37,319 nt of DNA from Ferrovaceae bacterium (GTDB lineage Bacteria > Pseudomonadota > Gammaproteobacteria > Burkholderiales > Ferrovaceae). Shown piece by piece: positions 25,112 through 33,162 of the stretch; positions within the stretch are counted from its first letter, which is position 1, and each line of letters begins with the position of its first letter. The stretch lies in assembly GCA_027311025.1 (NCBI GenBank), contig DAICZS010000015.1, positions 1 to 37,319 on the forward strand, written 5' to 3'. Position numbers and translations under genes: made by a program. The notes under the pieces are model-generated. The model did no database searches, was not told the DNA's origin, and saw nothing but the letters and a program-made list of their open reading frames with translations.

Positions 25112-25630
25112 ATGACAAAAAAGAATACGGAAACCACAGATCCCGCGCGCCGCGATTTTCTTGGCACGTTCACCATGGCCGTTGCCGGAGGCGGTGTTGC
25201 CGCGGCATGCGTACCTTTTGTGAGCAGCATGAATCCTTCTTCAGATGTGCTTGAAAGGGCAACCGTGGAGATTGATCTTTCCGGAATTCCGATGGGCCAG
25301 GAAAAGACCTTCCCCTGGCAGGGAAAACCTGTTTTCGTGGTGCACCGGACCTCGGCGGAGATTGCAGAAATGGGGGCCTCGCCAGGCGGCAAGGAGCCGG
25401 TTCCGGACAGTCAACGCGTTCAAAAACCGGAATGGCTGGTCGTGATCGGGGTCTGTACGCACCTGGGTTGCGTGCCGAATAAAACAGCCCAGGGTTGGCT
25501 CTGCCCCTGCCATGGCAGCGTATACGACAATAGTGGACGAATCATTTCCGGACCGGCGCCACAGAACCTCCATTTGCCTCCCTATCATTTCGTTTCAAAC
25601 GACAAGATCCTGATTGGAAAGTCGTCATGA
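25112..25630 (+). CDS. petA: Ubiquinol-cytochrome c reductase iron-sulfur (Rieske) subunit
   Basis: This 172-residue protein has a twin-arginine export signal (ARRDFLGTF) that also serves as the membrane anchor. A Rieske domain carries the 2Fe-2S ligands C115-T-H117-L-G-C120 and C131-P-C133-H134-G-S. It moves electrons from ubiquinol to cytochrome c1 in the bc1 complex. It is somewhat shorter than common proteobacterial PetA (near 200). ATG 25112 is used; an in-frame TTG two codons upstream is possible and neither has a strong ribosome site. Its stop overlaps petB (ATGA). Confidence 0.93.
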   Translation: MTKKNTETTDPARRDFLGTFTMAVAGGGVAAACVPFVSSMNPSSDVLERATVEIDLSGIPMGQEKTFPWQGKPVFVVHRTSAEIAEMGASPGGKEPVPDSQRVQKPEWLVVIGVCTHLGCVPNKTAQGWLCPCHGSVYDNSGRIISGPAPQNLHLPPYHFVSNDKILIGKSS

Positions 25631-26844
25631 AGAAAATGATCGCGTGGATCGATGCGCGTTTTCCGCTGACTCATTTCATTAAGCACGAACTGACCGATTA
25701 CCCTACTCCAAGAAACCTGAGTTATTGGTGGGGGTTCGGATTTCTGGCCGGCTTCGTGCTTGTCATCCAGCTTGTGACGGGCATTTTCCTGGCGATGCAC
25801 TACAAGGCGGATTCAAACCTTGCATTCGACTCTGTCCAGCACATCATGCGCGATGTCAACTACGGTTGGCTGATCCGCTATCTTCATTCCACTGGTGCTT
25901 CTGCCTTTTTTGCCGTGATTTACATCCACATGGCACGCACGCTTTATTACGGTTCATACCGGCGACCGCGTGAGTTGCTCTGGTGGACCGGACAGGGGCT
26001 TCTGCTTCTCATGATGGCGACCGCTTTCATGGGATACCTGCTTCCCTGGGGTCAGATGTCCTACTGGGGCGCCACGGTGATCACCAATCTTTTCAGTGCA
26101 ACACCCATCATAGGCGACCAGATCGTCATCTGGCTAAGGGGCGGATTCGCGGTCGATGACCCCACCCTGACCCGCTTTTTCTCCATGCATTACTTGTTTC
26201 CGTTCCTGATATCGGCAGCGGCAGTCATTCACCTCATTGCGCTTCACACGGTCAGGAGCAGCAACCCTTCGGGCCTCAATTTTGCCGACAAGGACAACAT
26301 TCCATTCCATCCCTATTTCACAATCAAGGATCTTTTTGGTCTTGGCGTGTTCATGCTGGTGTATTTCGGCATCGTGTTTTTCGACCCAGAGCTTGTCATC
26401 GACGTGACGAACAATATTCCGGCCAATCCAATGCAAACGCCGGCAGATATTGTTCCGGAATGGTACTTCCTGCCCTTCTATGCCATCTTGCGCGCGGTAC
26501 CGGACCTCATCGGCGGAGTTGTGGCCATGGCGCTGTCGGTTCTGATTTTTGCTGCCCTGCCCTATCTGGATCGTTCCAGGATTTCAGGGGGTGCCATATA
26601 CAGGCCGGTTTACCGTACGATGTTTTATGTATTCATCGTTGACATTTTCGTTTTGGGCTACGTGGGTGCGCATCCGCCGGAAAGTGATTTGAAAGTGGTG
26701 GGCGAAGTCGCGACAGCCATTTACTTTTCAACATTTCTGTTGCTTCCCTTTCTGTCGCGATGGGAGGAAGGTTATCTTCTGAAAATAGGGTTACCCGTCG
26801 AAGTGATGGAAATGACCCAAAAGGAAATCGAGGAGGCCCGGTGA
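25627..26844 (+). CDS. petB: Cytochrome b subunit of bc1 complex
   Basis: This 405-residue integral protein has eight predicted helices. The four heme ligands are H87 and H101 ([17 protein letters not shown]) and H188 and H202 ([16 protein letters not shown]). The quinol-oxidation motif PEWY is at 277-280. Length is normal for a one-piece proteobacterial cytochrome b. It overlaps petA by ATGA and petC by GTGA, so the three are a single coupled operon. Confidence 0.96.
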   Translation: MKKMIAWIDARFPLTHFIKHELTDYPTPRNLSYWWGFGFLAGFVLVIQLVTGIFLAMHYKADSNLAFDSVQHIMRDVNYGWLIRYLHSTGASAFFAVIYIHMARTLYYGSYRRPRELLWWTGQGLLLLMMATAFMGYLLPWGQMSYWGATVITNLFSATPIIGDQIVIWLRGGFAVDDPTLTRFFSMHYLFPFLISAAAVIHLIALHTVRSSNPSGLNFADKDNIPFHPYFTIKDLFGLGVFMLVYFGIVFFDPELVIDVTNNIPANPMQTPADIVPEWYFLPFYAILRAVPDLIGGVVAMALSVLIFAALPYLDRSRISGGAIYRPVYRTMFYVFIVDIFVLGYVGAHPPESDLKVVGEVATAIYFSTFLLLPFLSRWEEGYLLKIGLPVEVMEMTQKEIEEAR

Positions 26845-27485
26845 ATCATTTCAGACTCTGGGCACTGTTTGCCAGCCTGGCTTGCACGATGAACGGGACA
26901 GCACTGGCCGCAGGGGATAAGGACGCCATTTTGCAGCGCGGCGCCCATGTGGCCACTGAGGTGTGTAACGCCTGTCACAGCCTCAAGTACCTCAAATACA
27001 GCGATTTCCTCAAACTCGGTTTCACGAAGCAGCAGGTCGATGTGATGCGAGGCGACAGGAACATGGGCGATCCACTCATCGCGCAGATGGCCCCCGGCGA
27101 TGCGCTCACAGCGTTTGGCATCGTCCCTCCTGACCTGTCCCTGATGGCCAAAGCCAGGGAAGGCGGGGTGGGGTATATCGATTCAATGATTACCGGGTTC
27201 TATACAGCAGCAAATGGGAATACCGACAATCATGTTTTCCCCGGGATCAAGATGCCTGACATATTGGGAATATCACAGGCGGATCCCGCAAGCCGAAAAG
27301 CACTTCTTGTGAAGGCCAAAGACGTTTCCACGTTTCTCGGGTGGGCAGCTGACCCCATGGCCGAAGCGCGGGAAAACCTAGGCTATGCCGTGATGGCCTA
27401 CGTATTTGTGTTGACCGTCCTGCTGTATTTACTAAAGCGTAAAATCTGGGGACGGCTGGAATGGAGCACGCCGGGTCTTCATTGA
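26841..27485 (+). CDS. petC: Cytochrome c1 subunit of bc1 complex
   Basis: This 214-residue protein has a signal peptide (cleaved near ALAAG), a covalent heme site CNACH followed by the c1 pattern [10 protein letters not shown], and the [14 protein letters not shown] segment. A likely axial methionine lies in [11 protein letters not shown]. The C-terminal anchor is [21 protein letters not shown]. The start is a GTG overlapping the petB stop, with GGAGG just upstream. An in-frame ATG at 26760 lies inside petB and would bury the signal peptide. It is shorter than many c1 proteins, having less sequence between heme and anchor. Confidence 0.93.
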   Translation: MNHFRLWALFASLACTMNGTALAAGDKDAILQRGAHVATEVCNACHSLKYLKYSDFLKLGFTKQQVDVMRGDRNMGDPLIAQMAPGDALTAFGIVPPDLSLMAKAREGGVGYIDSMITGFYTAANGNTDNHVFPGIKMPDILGISQADPASRKALLVKAKDVSTFLGWAADPMAEARENLGYAVMAYVFVLTVLLYLLKRKIWGRLEWSTPGLH

Positions 27486-27585
27486 ACAGTGAAACGAAAG
27501 CCCTCTCAATAAGTCGTAACAATTCTGCGAGGAACGTAATGTGAATTGATTCCGATAATGAAGCCAAGCGCTCAGGAGGCCCGTC

Positions 27586-27942
27586 ATGAAAATAGACTCT
27601 ACTGAATTCGGCAGCATTACGGTCAACGGTGACAGTTATCCGTACGATATTTTTATCCGTTTGTCGGGCGAGGTACTCAAGCGCAAGAAACGGTATTCTA
27701 GAAAGCATTACAACACATCACACATCATTTCACGCGAAGAGGCAGAGTTCATATACGAAGAAGGGTGCGACACCCTTGTGCTGGGTGCCGGACAGTTCAA
27801 GAACCTGAATTTGTCACCTGAAGCCGCAGAATACTTCAAGCATCACGACTGCCGGGTCATATTGCGTTCCACCACAGATGCCGTCACTGCATATAACAAG
27901 GCCAGGGGGAAAACCATTGGTTTGTTCCATGTCACCTGTTAA
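27586..27942 (+). CDS. Mth938-like domain protein (NDUFAF3 family)
   Basis: This 118-residue single-domain protein has the Mth938/DUF498 pattern, including DTLVLGAGQF and the AVTAYNKARGKTIGLFHVTC ending. Bacterial members have no firm function; the mitochondrial relative NDUFAF3 helps assemble respiratory complex I. GGAGG lies ahead of the ATG. It follows petC by 100 bases in the same direction, and its position next to a respiratory operon fits an assembly role, though this is only suggestive. Confidence 0.85.
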   Translation: MKIDSTEFGSITVNGDSYPYDIFIRLSGEVLKRKKRYSRKHYNTSHIISREEAEFIYEEGCDTLVLGAGQFKNLNLSPEAAEYFKHHDCRVILRSTTDAVTAYNKARGKTIGLFHVTC

Positions 27943-27957
27943 GACGAGGTTCCATTC

Positions 27958-28194
27958 TTGAATACATATATAAAAAATCTGATGTTGGCGGGCGCAATCA
28001 TTTTGGCTTTGTCAGGGTGCGGCAACATGCTCGCCGCAGATGGCTACAGCAATTTCAATCCGGGATATGAGGGAATGGGTTATGGCGGCTATGGCGGATT
28101 CGGCGGCATGGATGATGGGGGCTTTGGTGGAATGGATGACGGAGGTTTCGGCGGCATGGGCGACGGTGGCTTTGGTGGCATGGATGATGATTAA
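27958..28194 (+). CDS. Gly/Asp/Met repeat lipoprotein, small
   Basis: This 78-residue protein is of unknown function. It has a lipoprotein signal peptide with lipobox ALSGC (Cys21). The mature part is almost wholly low complexity, GYGGYGG and then four copies of an eight-residue unit GGFGGMDD (one copy reads GGFGGMGD). The start is TTG at 27958, chosen because GAGG lies eight bases upstream and the signal peptide begins there; ATG 27982 would cut into the signal. The acidic and Met residues could bind metal ions, but nothing proves this. It lies between the Mth938-like gene and a Spy-like gene, all in one direction. Confidence 0.72.
   Translation: MNTYIKNLMLAGAIILALSGCGNMLAADGYSNFNPGYEGMGYGGYGGFGGMDDGGFGGMDDGGFGGMGDGGFGGMDDD
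28093..28188 (+). repeat. Four tandem 24-bp coding repeats
   Basis: Four in-frame 24-bp units encode GGFGGMDD or close variants. The units differ mainly at third positions (for example GGCGGATTC, GGCTTTGGT, GGTTTCGGC), so the protein repeat is better kept than the DNA repeat. That favours selection on the protein over recent slippage. Confidence 0.8.
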
Positions 28195-28225
28195 ATTTTT
28201 ACAAACGAGTTATATGGTGACGCCA

Positions 28226-28666
28226 ATGAAAAATATCCTGAATATTCTATTTTTATTGTTTTCCATCCCAGGGATCGTATTGATTGCGCCAGCTCATGCA
28301 GAAGGACTCATGGGCAATGAAGCATGCGCTGCCCCACATCAGCACACAGACCCGGTTGCCAATGTTGAGAAGCGCCTTGCTGAACTCAAGACCGAGCTCA
28401 AGATTACCAATGATCAGGAAGAGGCCTGGAATATTTACGCCGACAAGACTGTGCGAAGTGTCAGGGAAATCAGGGACCAGATGATGGGAGCATTGCATGA
28501 AAAACCGCAAACGGCGCCCGAACGCTTTGACCGTCACATCGCATTAATGAAAGATCGGTTAGCCAGCTTTGAGAAAATGGACGATGCGCTCAAAGAACTT
28601 TACAGGAGGTTAACGCCGGAACAGAAAATTCTGGCAGACCGCCACTTTGCAAAAATTCACCACTGA
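28226..28666 (+). CDS. Spy/CpxP-like (LTXXQ motif) periplasmic protein
   Basis: This 146-residue protein has a signal peptide (ending APAHA) and a helical, charged mature part. DQEEAWNIYADKTVRSVREI is followed by a second half with LYRRLTPEQKILADRHF. The LTPEQ is the LTXXQ signature of Spy/CpxP proteins, which act as periplasmic chaperones or stress sensors, often for metals or misfolded protein. His/Cys-containing ACAAPHQH after the signal could bind metal. ATG 28226 (GGTGA upstream) or ATG 28214 may be the start. It is the last gene of the rightward run after petABC. Confidence 0.78.
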   Translation: MKNILNILFLLFSIPGIVLIAPAHAEGLMGNEACAAPHQHTDPVANVEKRLAELKTELKITNDQEEAWNIYADKTVRSVREIRDQMMGALHEKPQTAPERFDRHIALMKDRLASFEKMDDALKELYRRLTPEQKILADRHFAKIHH

Positions 28667-28726
28667 ACCACGATACAGTTTCCTGTCCGTCACGGTGTTG
28701 CCGGCCGGTGATGAAAAACAGGCTTG

Positions 28727-29326
28727 TCAGCCAAACAGCTTGCCGGCAGTTTGCGCAATGAGCTTGCCCTGGTGGCGCGCACCCTCCAATTCAATGGTGC
28801 TGGGCTGACGCTGTCCCTGCCCGCCGGCAATGGTGGTTGCGCCGTATGGGCTGCCGCCTACGATCTCGTCCAGGGTCATCTGGCCCTGATGGCTATACGG
28901 GAGGCCGACAATGGTCATGCCAAAGTGCAGCAGGTTGGTGATGATGGAAAAAAGCGTGGCTTCCTGTCCACCATGCTGCGTGGCAGTCGACGTGAAGGCA
29001 CCACCGACCTTGCCATTGAGGGCACCGCGTGCCCACAAGCCGCCCGCCTGATCAAGAAAACTGGCCATCTGTGATGGCATGCGGCCAAAACGGGTTGGGC
29101 AGCCCACGATGATGGCGTCGTAATTGGCAAGTTCGGCGACGGTTGCCTCAGGTGATGCCTGGTCCATTTTGAAATGTGCCGCTGTTGCGATCTCCTGAGA
29201 AACCGTTTCGGGCACGTGCTTGACGTCAACCGTGGCCCCTGCTGAACGTGCCCCTTCGGCGACTGCTTGTGCCATGGTTTCAATGTGGCCGTAAGACGAA
29301 TAATAAAGAACGAGGACTTTAGGCAT
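28727..29326 (-). CDS. wrbA: NAD(P)H:quinone oxidoreductase WrbA
   Basis: This 199-residue flavodoxin-like enzyme reduces quinones by two electrons, avoiding semiquinones. The FMN-binding loop [12 protein letters not shown] is at about 8-19. [24 protein letters not shown] and [11 protein letters not shown] follow, as in WrbA. AGGAG lies before the ATG. It is the last gene of a four-gene leftward set with pirin, a dioxygenase and an NADP oxidoreductase. Confidence 0.93.
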   Translation of the reverse strand: MPKVLVLYYSSYGHIETMAQAVAEGARSAGATVDVKHVPETVSQEIATAAHFKMDQASPEATVAELANYDAIIVGCPTRFGRMPSQMASFLDQAGGLWARGALNGKVGGAFTSTATQHGGQEATLFSIITNLLHFGMTIVGLPYSHQGQMTLDEIVGGSPYGATTIAGGQGQRQPSTIELEGARHQGKLIAQTAGKLFG

Positions 29327-29376
29327 GTCAATCTCCTGTCAGGTGAGCACCGGAGGGCGATCCATGCAAGCGCCCC

Positions 29377-30078
29377 TTAAGACGCCAGATCAAATACCAG
29401 GACCTCAGCGTCGACGCCCCCGGTCAAGGTAATGCTGTTTTCGCGTTCCAGCATGATGGCGTCACCAGCGCTCAATCGCTGCCCGTTGGCTTCCAGAACA
29501 CCACGCACCAAATGTACATACGCTTTGCGTTCCAGGTCAAGCGACAGTTCTGCCTGCTCGCTTCCATCAAACAGGCCAGAGTAAAGGTGCGCATCGGCGT
29601 GAATGGTGACCGAGCCCAGTGCGCCATCGGGTGAGGCGATCAACCGCAGAACGCCCCGCTTCTGGCTGGCGGTGAAAGTCTTCTGTTCGTAGCTGGGCTT
29701 GATTCCGGTTACATTCGGTTCAATCCAGATTTGCAGGAAATGCGTGATCTGGTCCTGCGCGTGATTAAACTCGCTGTGCATCACCCCAATGCCAGCGCTC
29801 ATGCGCTGCACGTCACCCGGGGGAATGCCCTTGACGTTGCCCATGTTATCCTGGTGTGCCAATTCGCCAGAAAGTACATAACTGATGATTTCCATGTCAC
29901 GGTGGCCGTGCTTGCCAAACCCAGTGCCCGGTTCAATGCGGTCTTCGTTAATGACGCGCAGGTTTCCCCAGCTCATGTGTTCTGGATCGTAATAGCCTGC
30001 GAATGAAAAGGAATGATCGCTCTTGAGCCAGCCGTGGTCGGCATGGCCGCGGTCCTTGGATTTGCGAAGGGTTAGCAT
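29377..30078 (-). CDS. Pirin family protein (YhhW-like)
   Basis: This 233-residue bicupin protein has metal ligands H57 and H59 (KHGHRDMEIISYV), H101 and E103 (GVMHSEFNHA), all present. YhhW of E. coli with these ligands has quercetinase activity; other pirins act in stress response or gene control. AAGGAG is eight bases before the ATG at 30078; longer open reading upstream has no family similarity. It sits between wrbA and the dioxygenase gene. Confidence 0.9.
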   Translation of the reverse strand: MLTLRKSKDRGHADHGWLKSDHSFSFAGYYDPEHMSWGNLRVINEDRIEPGTGFGKHGHRDMEIISYVLSGELAHQDNMGNVKGIPPGDVQRMSAGIGVMHSEFNHAQDQITHFLQIWIEPNVTGIKPSYEQKTFTASQKRGVLRLIASPDGALGSVTIHADAHLYSGLFDGSEQAELSLDLERKAYVHLVRGVLEANGQRLSAGDAIMLERENSITLTGGVDAEVLVFDLAS

Positions 30079-30139
30079 GAGTAAATCTCCTTTTATTTTG
30101 CGATGCAATGAAAGGTGGCGCTGCTCCTGTATGGTGAAT

Positions 30140-30922
30140 TCAAGTGAACGCATACATATCCATTGCCAGCACACCGTATTGATGGCTGGTATGCAACCGT
30201 TCAGCTTTCGTGAAATCACCTGCCGCGCCCATGGCCACGAAAAGCGGCAGCACGTGGTCTTCAGTGGGGTGGTTACGCACTGCAAACGGTGCCTGTGTCC
30301 GATAGTGTCGCAACGCTTCACGCTGGTTTTCCACAAGTCGGGCATGCATCCACTCACCAAAATCCCTGACCCAGGCCGGTGCGTCCTGATTGAGGGCAGC
30401 ACCTCTCAGGGCGTAAAGGTTATGCGTGAACGCGCCAGACCCGATGATCAGAACGCCCTCTTCGCGCAGTTTTCCCAGGGCCATGCCAATCCGTTCATGT
30501 TCGGCCGGAGATGCACCGCGGCGAATGGAGACCTGTGTGATGGGGACATCGGCCTTCGGATACATCAGGCGCAGGGGCACCCATGCACCGTGATCCAGCC
30601 CGCGGTCGTGGCTGCGTCTCACGGCAAAGCCCGCCGCTTCCAGCAAATCCGCAGCACGGGTCGCAATGGCAGGGGCCCCTTGCGCAGGATAGTGAATCTC
30701 AAACAGCGCTTCCGGAAACCCACCGAAGTCATGGATTGTTTCCGGATGCGCAGCTAGGCTGACCGCCACGCCATTCACCGACTCCCAGTGGGCCGAGGCC
30801 ACGACGATTGCCTTGGGTTGCGGCATCGACTTGCCAAGCCCCACCAGAAACTGGTGCGCGGGACTGTCCTCGATCGCCAGCATGGGCGAACCGTGGGAAA
30901 TGAAGAGTGCAGGCAGGCTCAT
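30140..30922 (-). CDS. 4,5-DOPA extradiol dioxygenase family (YgiD-like)
   Basis: This 260-residue protein is of the class III extradiol ring-cleavage dioxygenase family (LigB fold). The probable metal histidines lie in LFISHGSPM, ASAHWES and RGLDHGAWVPL, and NHPTEDHVLPLF is conserved near the C-terminus. YgiD of E. coli opens L-DOPA. Here the role may be clearing of catechols made from quinones by the neighbours. ATG 30922 (17 bases after the upstream gene) matches the usual start; an ATG at 30958 overlaps that gene. Confidence 0.87.
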   Translation of the reverse strand: MSLPALFISHGSPMLAIEDSPAHQFLVGLGKSMPQPKAIVVASAHWESVNGVAVSLAAHPETIHDFGGFPEALFEIHYPAQGAPAIATRAADLLEAAGFAVRRSHDRGLDHGAWVPLRLMYPKADVPITQVSIRRGASPAEHERIGMALGKLREEGVLIIGSGAFTHNLYALRGAALNQDAPAWVRDFGEWMHARLVENQREALRHYRTQAPFAVRNHPTEDHVLPLFVAMGAAGDFTKAERLHTSHQYGVLAMDMYAFT

Positions 30923-30939
30923 GGCGTCATTAAACCCTG

Positions 30940-31563
30940 TTACTGGATGCCGATCCATTTGGGGGCAATCGCTGTTCCTTTGCCCGCACCGTAGCCAAAG
31001 TAGATATTCAAGCCACCCAGAGGCTCCAGATAGCGCGCGTTCTTCAAACCTCCGGCATCCACTGCAGCAAACCCGGTGCCCTGAATGATGGTTTTGACGA
31101 TATCCTTTGCTGCAGCGTCATCGCCAGCATAGTAGACCGGCACGGTTTCGCCGTTCAGTGAAGGACCGGCCGCCAGCGTTTGTGCAAAGACAGTATTGAA
31201 GGCCTGGACGACCAGGGCTTTGGGGAAGGCTTTCTGGATTTCTTCTGCTGCTGAGGTTGTGTGCCCGATGGTCAGGCCCATGTAGGCTGCGGGCAACGGG
31301 TTGGTGATGTCGATGACGACTTTGCCAGTGAGGTCACCGACGGCACCGAGCGCGGCAATGGCGTCAGGGTAAGCCGTGGCGACGATCACCACATCCGTAT
31401 TTTCAGCGGTCTGCGTGGTCTTGAAACTCGCGCCGTATTCTTGTGCAAGCGCCTGCGCCCTGGCCGCATCCCGGCTGGTAATCACCAGTGAGTGCCCTGC
31501 CTTGGCGATGTGTTTGGCCAGCCCTGAACCCATGTTGCCCGTGCCAATCAATGTGATTTTCAT
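30940..31563 (-). CDS. NADPH-dependent F420 reductase-like oxidoreductase
   Basis: This 207-residue Rossmann protein starts with the nucleotide loop LIGTGNMGSGLAKHIAKAGH. It resembles NADP:F420 oxidoreductases (COG2085). Proteobacteria of this type usually lack coenzyme F420, so the real partner is probably another small molecule. GGAGG precedes ATG 31563. It is the first gene of the leftward stress set. Between its start and the LysR gene lies a perfect inverted repeat. Confidence 0.85.
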   Translation of the reverse strand: MKITLIGTGNMGSGLAKHIAKAGHSLVITSRDAARAQALAQEYGASFKTTQTAENTDVVIVATAYPDAIAALGAVGDLTGKVVIDITNPLPAAYMGLTIGHTTSAAEEIQKAFPKALVVQAFNTVFAQTLAAGPSLNGETVPVYYAGDDAAAKDIVKTIIQGTGFAAVDAGGLKNARYLEPLGGLNIYFGYGAGKGTAIAPKWIGIQ

Positions 31564-31593
31564 GTGAAGCCTCCGTAGATTGCGTTTGATCTG

Positions 31594-31612
31594 TGACGGA
31601 ACCATTCCGTCA
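31594..31612. promoter_or_regulatory. Perfect inverted repeat in divergent promoter region
   Basis: TGACGGAA-CCA-TTCCGTCA is an exact 8-bp inverted repeat with a 3-bp centre. It lies 31 bases before the oxidoreductase gene and 84 bases before the divergent LysR gene. The length and symmetry fit an operator for a dimer. A hairpin in the leftward mRNA leader is also possible. The LysR protein is the natural candidate ligand, although the site does not follow the plain T-N11-A form closely. Confidence 0.55.
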
Positions 31613-31695
31613 GCCGATGGATGCATTTAATCAGTTGCTAATATGTAAATAAATAAGCAAAATATCAATAAACTGTTTACTTTAATAAAACAATA

Positions 31696-32619
31696 ATGGC
31701 CATCGACGTTGTCATGAGCATGCGGGTATTCACCACCGTGGTGGATGCCGGCAGCTTTACCCACGCCGCGGACAAACTTGATTTGTCACGGGGCATGGTC
31801 ACGCGCTACGTGGCACAGCTTGAAGGGCATCTGGGCGTACGCCTGTTAAACCGGAGCACCCGCAAACTCTCGCTCACGGAGGCCGGTACCGACTATTACC
31901 AGCGGGCCATCCAGGTGCTGTCGATGATCGAGGAAGCCGAGATATCGCTGGCCCAGGAAGCCTCGAACCCGCGGGGAACGCTGCGCGTCACCTCGTCCCA
32001 GGCATTTGGCGTGCTTCATCTGGGCTGGGCCATCACGGAATACCTGCAACGCTTTCCTGGCGTTCAGGTCGATGTCGTACTGAACGACCGCGTTGTGGAT
32101 CTCATCGAGGAAGGGTTTGATCTGGGCATCCGCATCGCGACGGGCATTGACCCGGGGCTGGTTGCCCGCAAGCTCACCCGCGCACGCATTGTGGCTTGTG
32201 CCTCGCCGGGTTACTTGAAGAAAAATGGAACGCCAGAAACGCCCGAAGCCCTCGTCAACCACAACTGCCTTTCCTACGCTTACTGGAGCTTGCATAACGA
32301 GTGGTCCTTCAAGCGCGCAGGTGAGGAACGCAAGGTCGTCGTTTCGGGAAACTTGCGCGGCAACAACGGCGACATTCTCAACACGGCCGCCATCGAAGGT
32401 CTGGGGGTGATACTGCAGCCCACTTTCATGGTGTATCAAGCCCTACAGAAAAGAGAACTGGTGCGCGTCCTGCCTGATTGGGAAGTCGACGATCTCACCG
32501 TGTTTGCGGTCTATCCCCATCGAAAGTTCCTGCCGCCCAAGGTCCGCAGCTTTATTGATTTTCTTGCCGAACGGTTTGGTCCCGAGCCGTATTGGGATTT
32601 TGAGGGCAGTCCTTTATAG
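31696..32619 (+). CDS. LysR-family transcriptional regulator
   Basis: This 307-residue regulator has an N-terminal winged helix (MRVFTTVVDAGSFTHAADKLDLSRGMVTRYVAQLE) and a substrate-binding-like effector domain from about residue 90. It is of the CrgA/DmlR-like class. It is divergent from the oxidoreductase-dioxygenase-pirin-wrbA genes and most likely controls them, as LysR genes usually control divergent neighbours. The leader is very AT-rich. The effector may be a quinone or other electrophile, but that is inferred from the target genes. Confidence 0.92.
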   Translation: MAIDVVMSMRVFTTVVDAGSFTHAADKLDLSRGMVTRYVAQLEGHLGVRLLNRSTRKLSLTEAGTDYYQRAIQVLSMIEEAEISLAQEASNPRGTLRVTSSQAFGVLHLGWAITEYLQRFPGVQVDVVLNDRVVDLIEEGFDLGIRIATGIDPGLVARKLTRARIVACASPGYLKKNGTPETPEALVNHNCLSYAYWSLHNEWSFKRAGEERKVVVSGNLRGNNGDILNTAAIEGLGVILQPTFMVYQALQKRELVRVLPDWEVDDLTVFAVYPHRKFLPPKVRSFIDFLAERFGPEPYWDFEGSPL

Positions 32620-32624
32620 TATGG

Positions 32625-32653
32625 TTGCTTATAGTTAGCTTCCTTATTATAAT
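32625..32653 (+). promoter_or_regulatory. Sigma-70 promoter of marR operon
   Basis: TTGCTT (32625-32630), a 17-base spacer and a perfect TATAAT (32648-32653) form a strong sigma-70 promoter. Transcription would begin near 32659-32661, which is the ATG of the MarR gene, so the mRNA would be leaderless or nearly so. Three loosely similar 15-bp blocks, each starting TTAT (32614, 32629, 32644), fill the region up to the ATG and could be repressor contacts. Confidence 0.65.
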
Positions 32654-32658
32654 GGGCC

Positions 32659-33162
32659 ATGTTCCTCCTGAAAGAGCTGCCCAGCTCCCAGTCCATTCAA
32701 CGCTTCATTTCCCGCTACCCCGACGCGGACGTTGAGGCCATCTCGGCCTTTCTCAACATCCTGCGCGCCGGGGCAACCATCTCTGCCGCCCTGGATGCCC
32801 TACTCGCCCAGCATGGTTTGCTACAGGGACGCTGGTGGGTTTTGGTACTGCTGATGCGCGAAGAAAGCTTCACCTCCACCCCCTCTGACCTCGCGGACAA
32901 GGTGGGTGTGACGCGTGCCACCATGACGGGGCTCATCGATGGTCTGGAACAGGATGGCCTAGTAGTCCGCACCATGGATGCCTTGGATCGCCGCAAGCTA
33001 CTGATACGCATTACGCCTGCCGGCGAGGCCAAACTGGATCAAGTCATGCCGGTCTATTATCGCCGCGTCAAGGCCCTGATCTCGGTGCTGCCCAAGCGCC
33101 AGCTGGCAGGGCTGCAACAATCACTGAAATGCCTCTCCGAGCATACGGGCCTACTCAAGTAA
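32659..33162 (+). CDS. MarR-family transcriptional regulator
   Basis: This 167-residue regulator has a winged helix-turn-helix at about 65-125 (TSTPSDLADKVGVTRATMTGLIDGLEQDGLVVRTMDALDRRK). MarR repressors usually bind their own promoter and let go when a phenolic acid or drug binds. The stop abuts the efflux gene start (TAAATG), so it is the first gene of the efflux operon and probably its repressor. The start codon has no ribosome site, consistent with leaderless translation. Confidence 0.9.
   Translation: MFLLKELPSSQSIQRFISRYPDADVEAISAFLNILRAGATISAALDALLAQHGLLQGRWWVLVLLMREESFTSTPSDLADKVGVTRATMTGLIDGLEQDGLVVRTMDALDRRKLLIRITPAGEAKLDQVMPVYYRRVKALISVLPKRQLAGLQQSLKCLSEHTGLLK

Noticed and set aside
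28093-28188. 24-bp repeats considered as CRISPR or intergenic repeat
   Set aside because: Repeats are contiguous, in frame and coding, without spacers.
28667-28726. Possible terminator between the Spy-like gene and wrbA
   Set aside because: A TCAC...GTGA pairing around GCCGGCCGG exists but the stem is interrupted and no U-run follows.
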